5,592 bases of DNA from CAZGZU01 sp964529855 (GTDB taxonomy: Bacteria; Patescibacteriota; Minisyncoccia; Portnoybacterales; UBA2143). Each line of letters opens with the position of its first letter. Position 1 is the first letter of the stretch. Location: assembly GCA_964529855.1 (NCBI GenBank), contig CAZGZU010000030.1:1-5592 (forward strand), given 5' to 3'. This document shows, piece by piece, positions 5,282 to 5,592 of the stretch. The translations under genes and the position numbers were made by a program. Below the pieces are notes generated by a model, which saw only the letters and a list, made by a program, of their open reading frames with translations, was not told where the DNA came from and made no database searches.

Positions 5282-5363
5282 GTCATTGCGAGCGAGCCAT
5301 AGGCGAGCGAAGCAATCCCAAAGAATGTTACGGGATTGCTTCGGACTTCGTCCTCGCAATGAC
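5282..5363. repeat. palindromic interspersed repeat (REP/MITE-like)
   Basis: An outer 11-bp stem, GTCATTGCGAG (5282-5292), pairs with CTCGCAATGAC (5353-5363). An inner 12-bp stem, CGAAGCAATCCC (5308-5319), pairs with GGGATTGCTTCG (5332-5343) around a 12-nt loop. The arms are interrupted by unequal inserts (5293-5307 and 5344-5352), each able to form a mini-hairpin, GCC-ATA-GGC and GGAC-TTC-GTCC, giving a cruciform-like fold. From memory, the GTCATTGCGAG...GAAGCAATCCC pattern is a dispersed non-coding repeat in many unrelated bacterial genomes, and its translation gives spurious peptides like RHCEDEVRSNP. It fills nearly all of the gap between frr and rseP. There is no T-tract, so it is not an ordinary terminator, though the hairpin could affect mRNA stability or read-through. 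Copy number needs the whole genome. Confidence 0.85.
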
Positions 5364-5592
5364 GCTTAGCGTGTTTCTCACTATTATTGTTTTTATCTTG
5401 GTTATTGGTCTGCTCATTTTCGTCCATGAATTTGGTCATTTTATTTTAGCCAAGCGAGCCGGCATCAGAGTGGATGAATTTGGTTTTGGTTTCCCGCCAA
5501 GGATTTTTGGCATTAAAAAAGGCGAGACAATTTATTCTTTGAACCTTTTGCCCATTGGCGGCTTTGTTAAGATTTACGGCGAGGACGGACCC
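5359..5592 (+). CDS. rseP: RseP-like site-2 zinc metalloprotease, M50 (5' part only)
   Basis: This family cuts substrates within the inner membrane; in well-studied bacteria it degrades anti-sigma factors or remnant signal peptides. The first 78 codons are in the window and the frame is open at the right edge. A hydrophobic segment, VFLTIIVFILVIGLLIFV (5-22), leads straight into HEFGH (23-27), the HExxH zinc motif set in the first membrane helix. AKRAGIRVDEFGFGFPPRIF follows at 31-50, then LNLLPIGGFVKIYGED at 61-76, all characteristic of RseP N-termini. The ATG at 5359 lies inside the right end of the palindromic repeat. The GTG at 5371 would instead give VFLTIIVFILV, closer to the usual family start. 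No Shine-Dalgarno is seen for either. The PDZ domain and the LDG motif expected further on are outside the window. Confidence 0.92.
   Translation, partial: MTLSVFLTIIVFILVIGLLIFVHEFGHFILAKRAGIRVDEFGFGFPPRIFGIKKGETIYSLNLLPIGGFVKIYGEDGP

Noticed and set aside
5282..5363. The palindrome as an intrinsic terminator or CRISPR-like unit
   Set aside because: There is no T-tract on either side for termination, and there is only one copy with no regular spacers, so CRISPR is excluded.
5057..5439. Two 100-aa minus-strand frames over the end of frr and the start of rseP
   Set aside because: They are antisense to strongly recognised frr and rseP sequence, and their middle parts are just the translated palindromic repeat (RHCEDEVRSNP-like peptide), a common source of spurious proteins.

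Overview
The window looks like a chromosomal segment of a bacterium with a small genome and moderate GC, most plausibly a member of the Candidate Phyla Radiation (Patescibacteria, Parcubacteria-like). This assignment is inferred from three things: the frr-to-rseP adjacency beside a delta' gene, a delta' subunit without the usual cysteine zinc module, and compact genes mostly lacking Shine-Dalgarno sequences. All complete genes end in TAA and none has an in-frame TGA, so the standard bacterial code fits.

Layout. Positions 1-76 hold a possible tail of an upstream gene and a small inverted repeat. A GT4 glycosyltransferase follows on + (77-1132). Next is a self-contained unit on the minus strand: an 81-residue unknown protein (1189-1434) with a consensus-like promoter, a strong Shine-Dalgarno and an intrinsic terminator preceded by a second hairpin. 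A short two-way promoter region (1435-1522) separates it from a run of + strand genes: a second, WbaZ-like GT4 glycosyltransferase (1523-2659), holB for DNA polymerase III delta' (2714-3643), an exported protein predicted to be a seven-bladed Asp-box (BNR) beta-propeller (3662-4714), frr for ribosome recycling factor (4721-5278) and the start of rseP, a membrane zinc protease cut by the window edge (5359-5592).

The genes do not form one pathway. The two glycosyltransferases suggest the edge of a cell-surface polysaccharide locus. The holB, propeller, frr and rseP block is spaced tightly (18, 6 and 80 nt gaps) and is probably co-transcribed housekeeping and envelope-maintenance genes. The 80-nt gap before rseP is almost wholly filled by a palindromic repeat of the GTCATTGCGAG...CTCGCAATGAC type, whose right end supplies the ATG of the rseP reading frame.

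No complete new multi-gene system is visible. The most unusual items are the repeat-borne rseP start, the minus-strand small-gene cassette with tandem 3' hairpins, and an 11-codon ORF with the best ribosome-binding site of the + strand, overlapping a promoter that would make holB mRNA leaderless.
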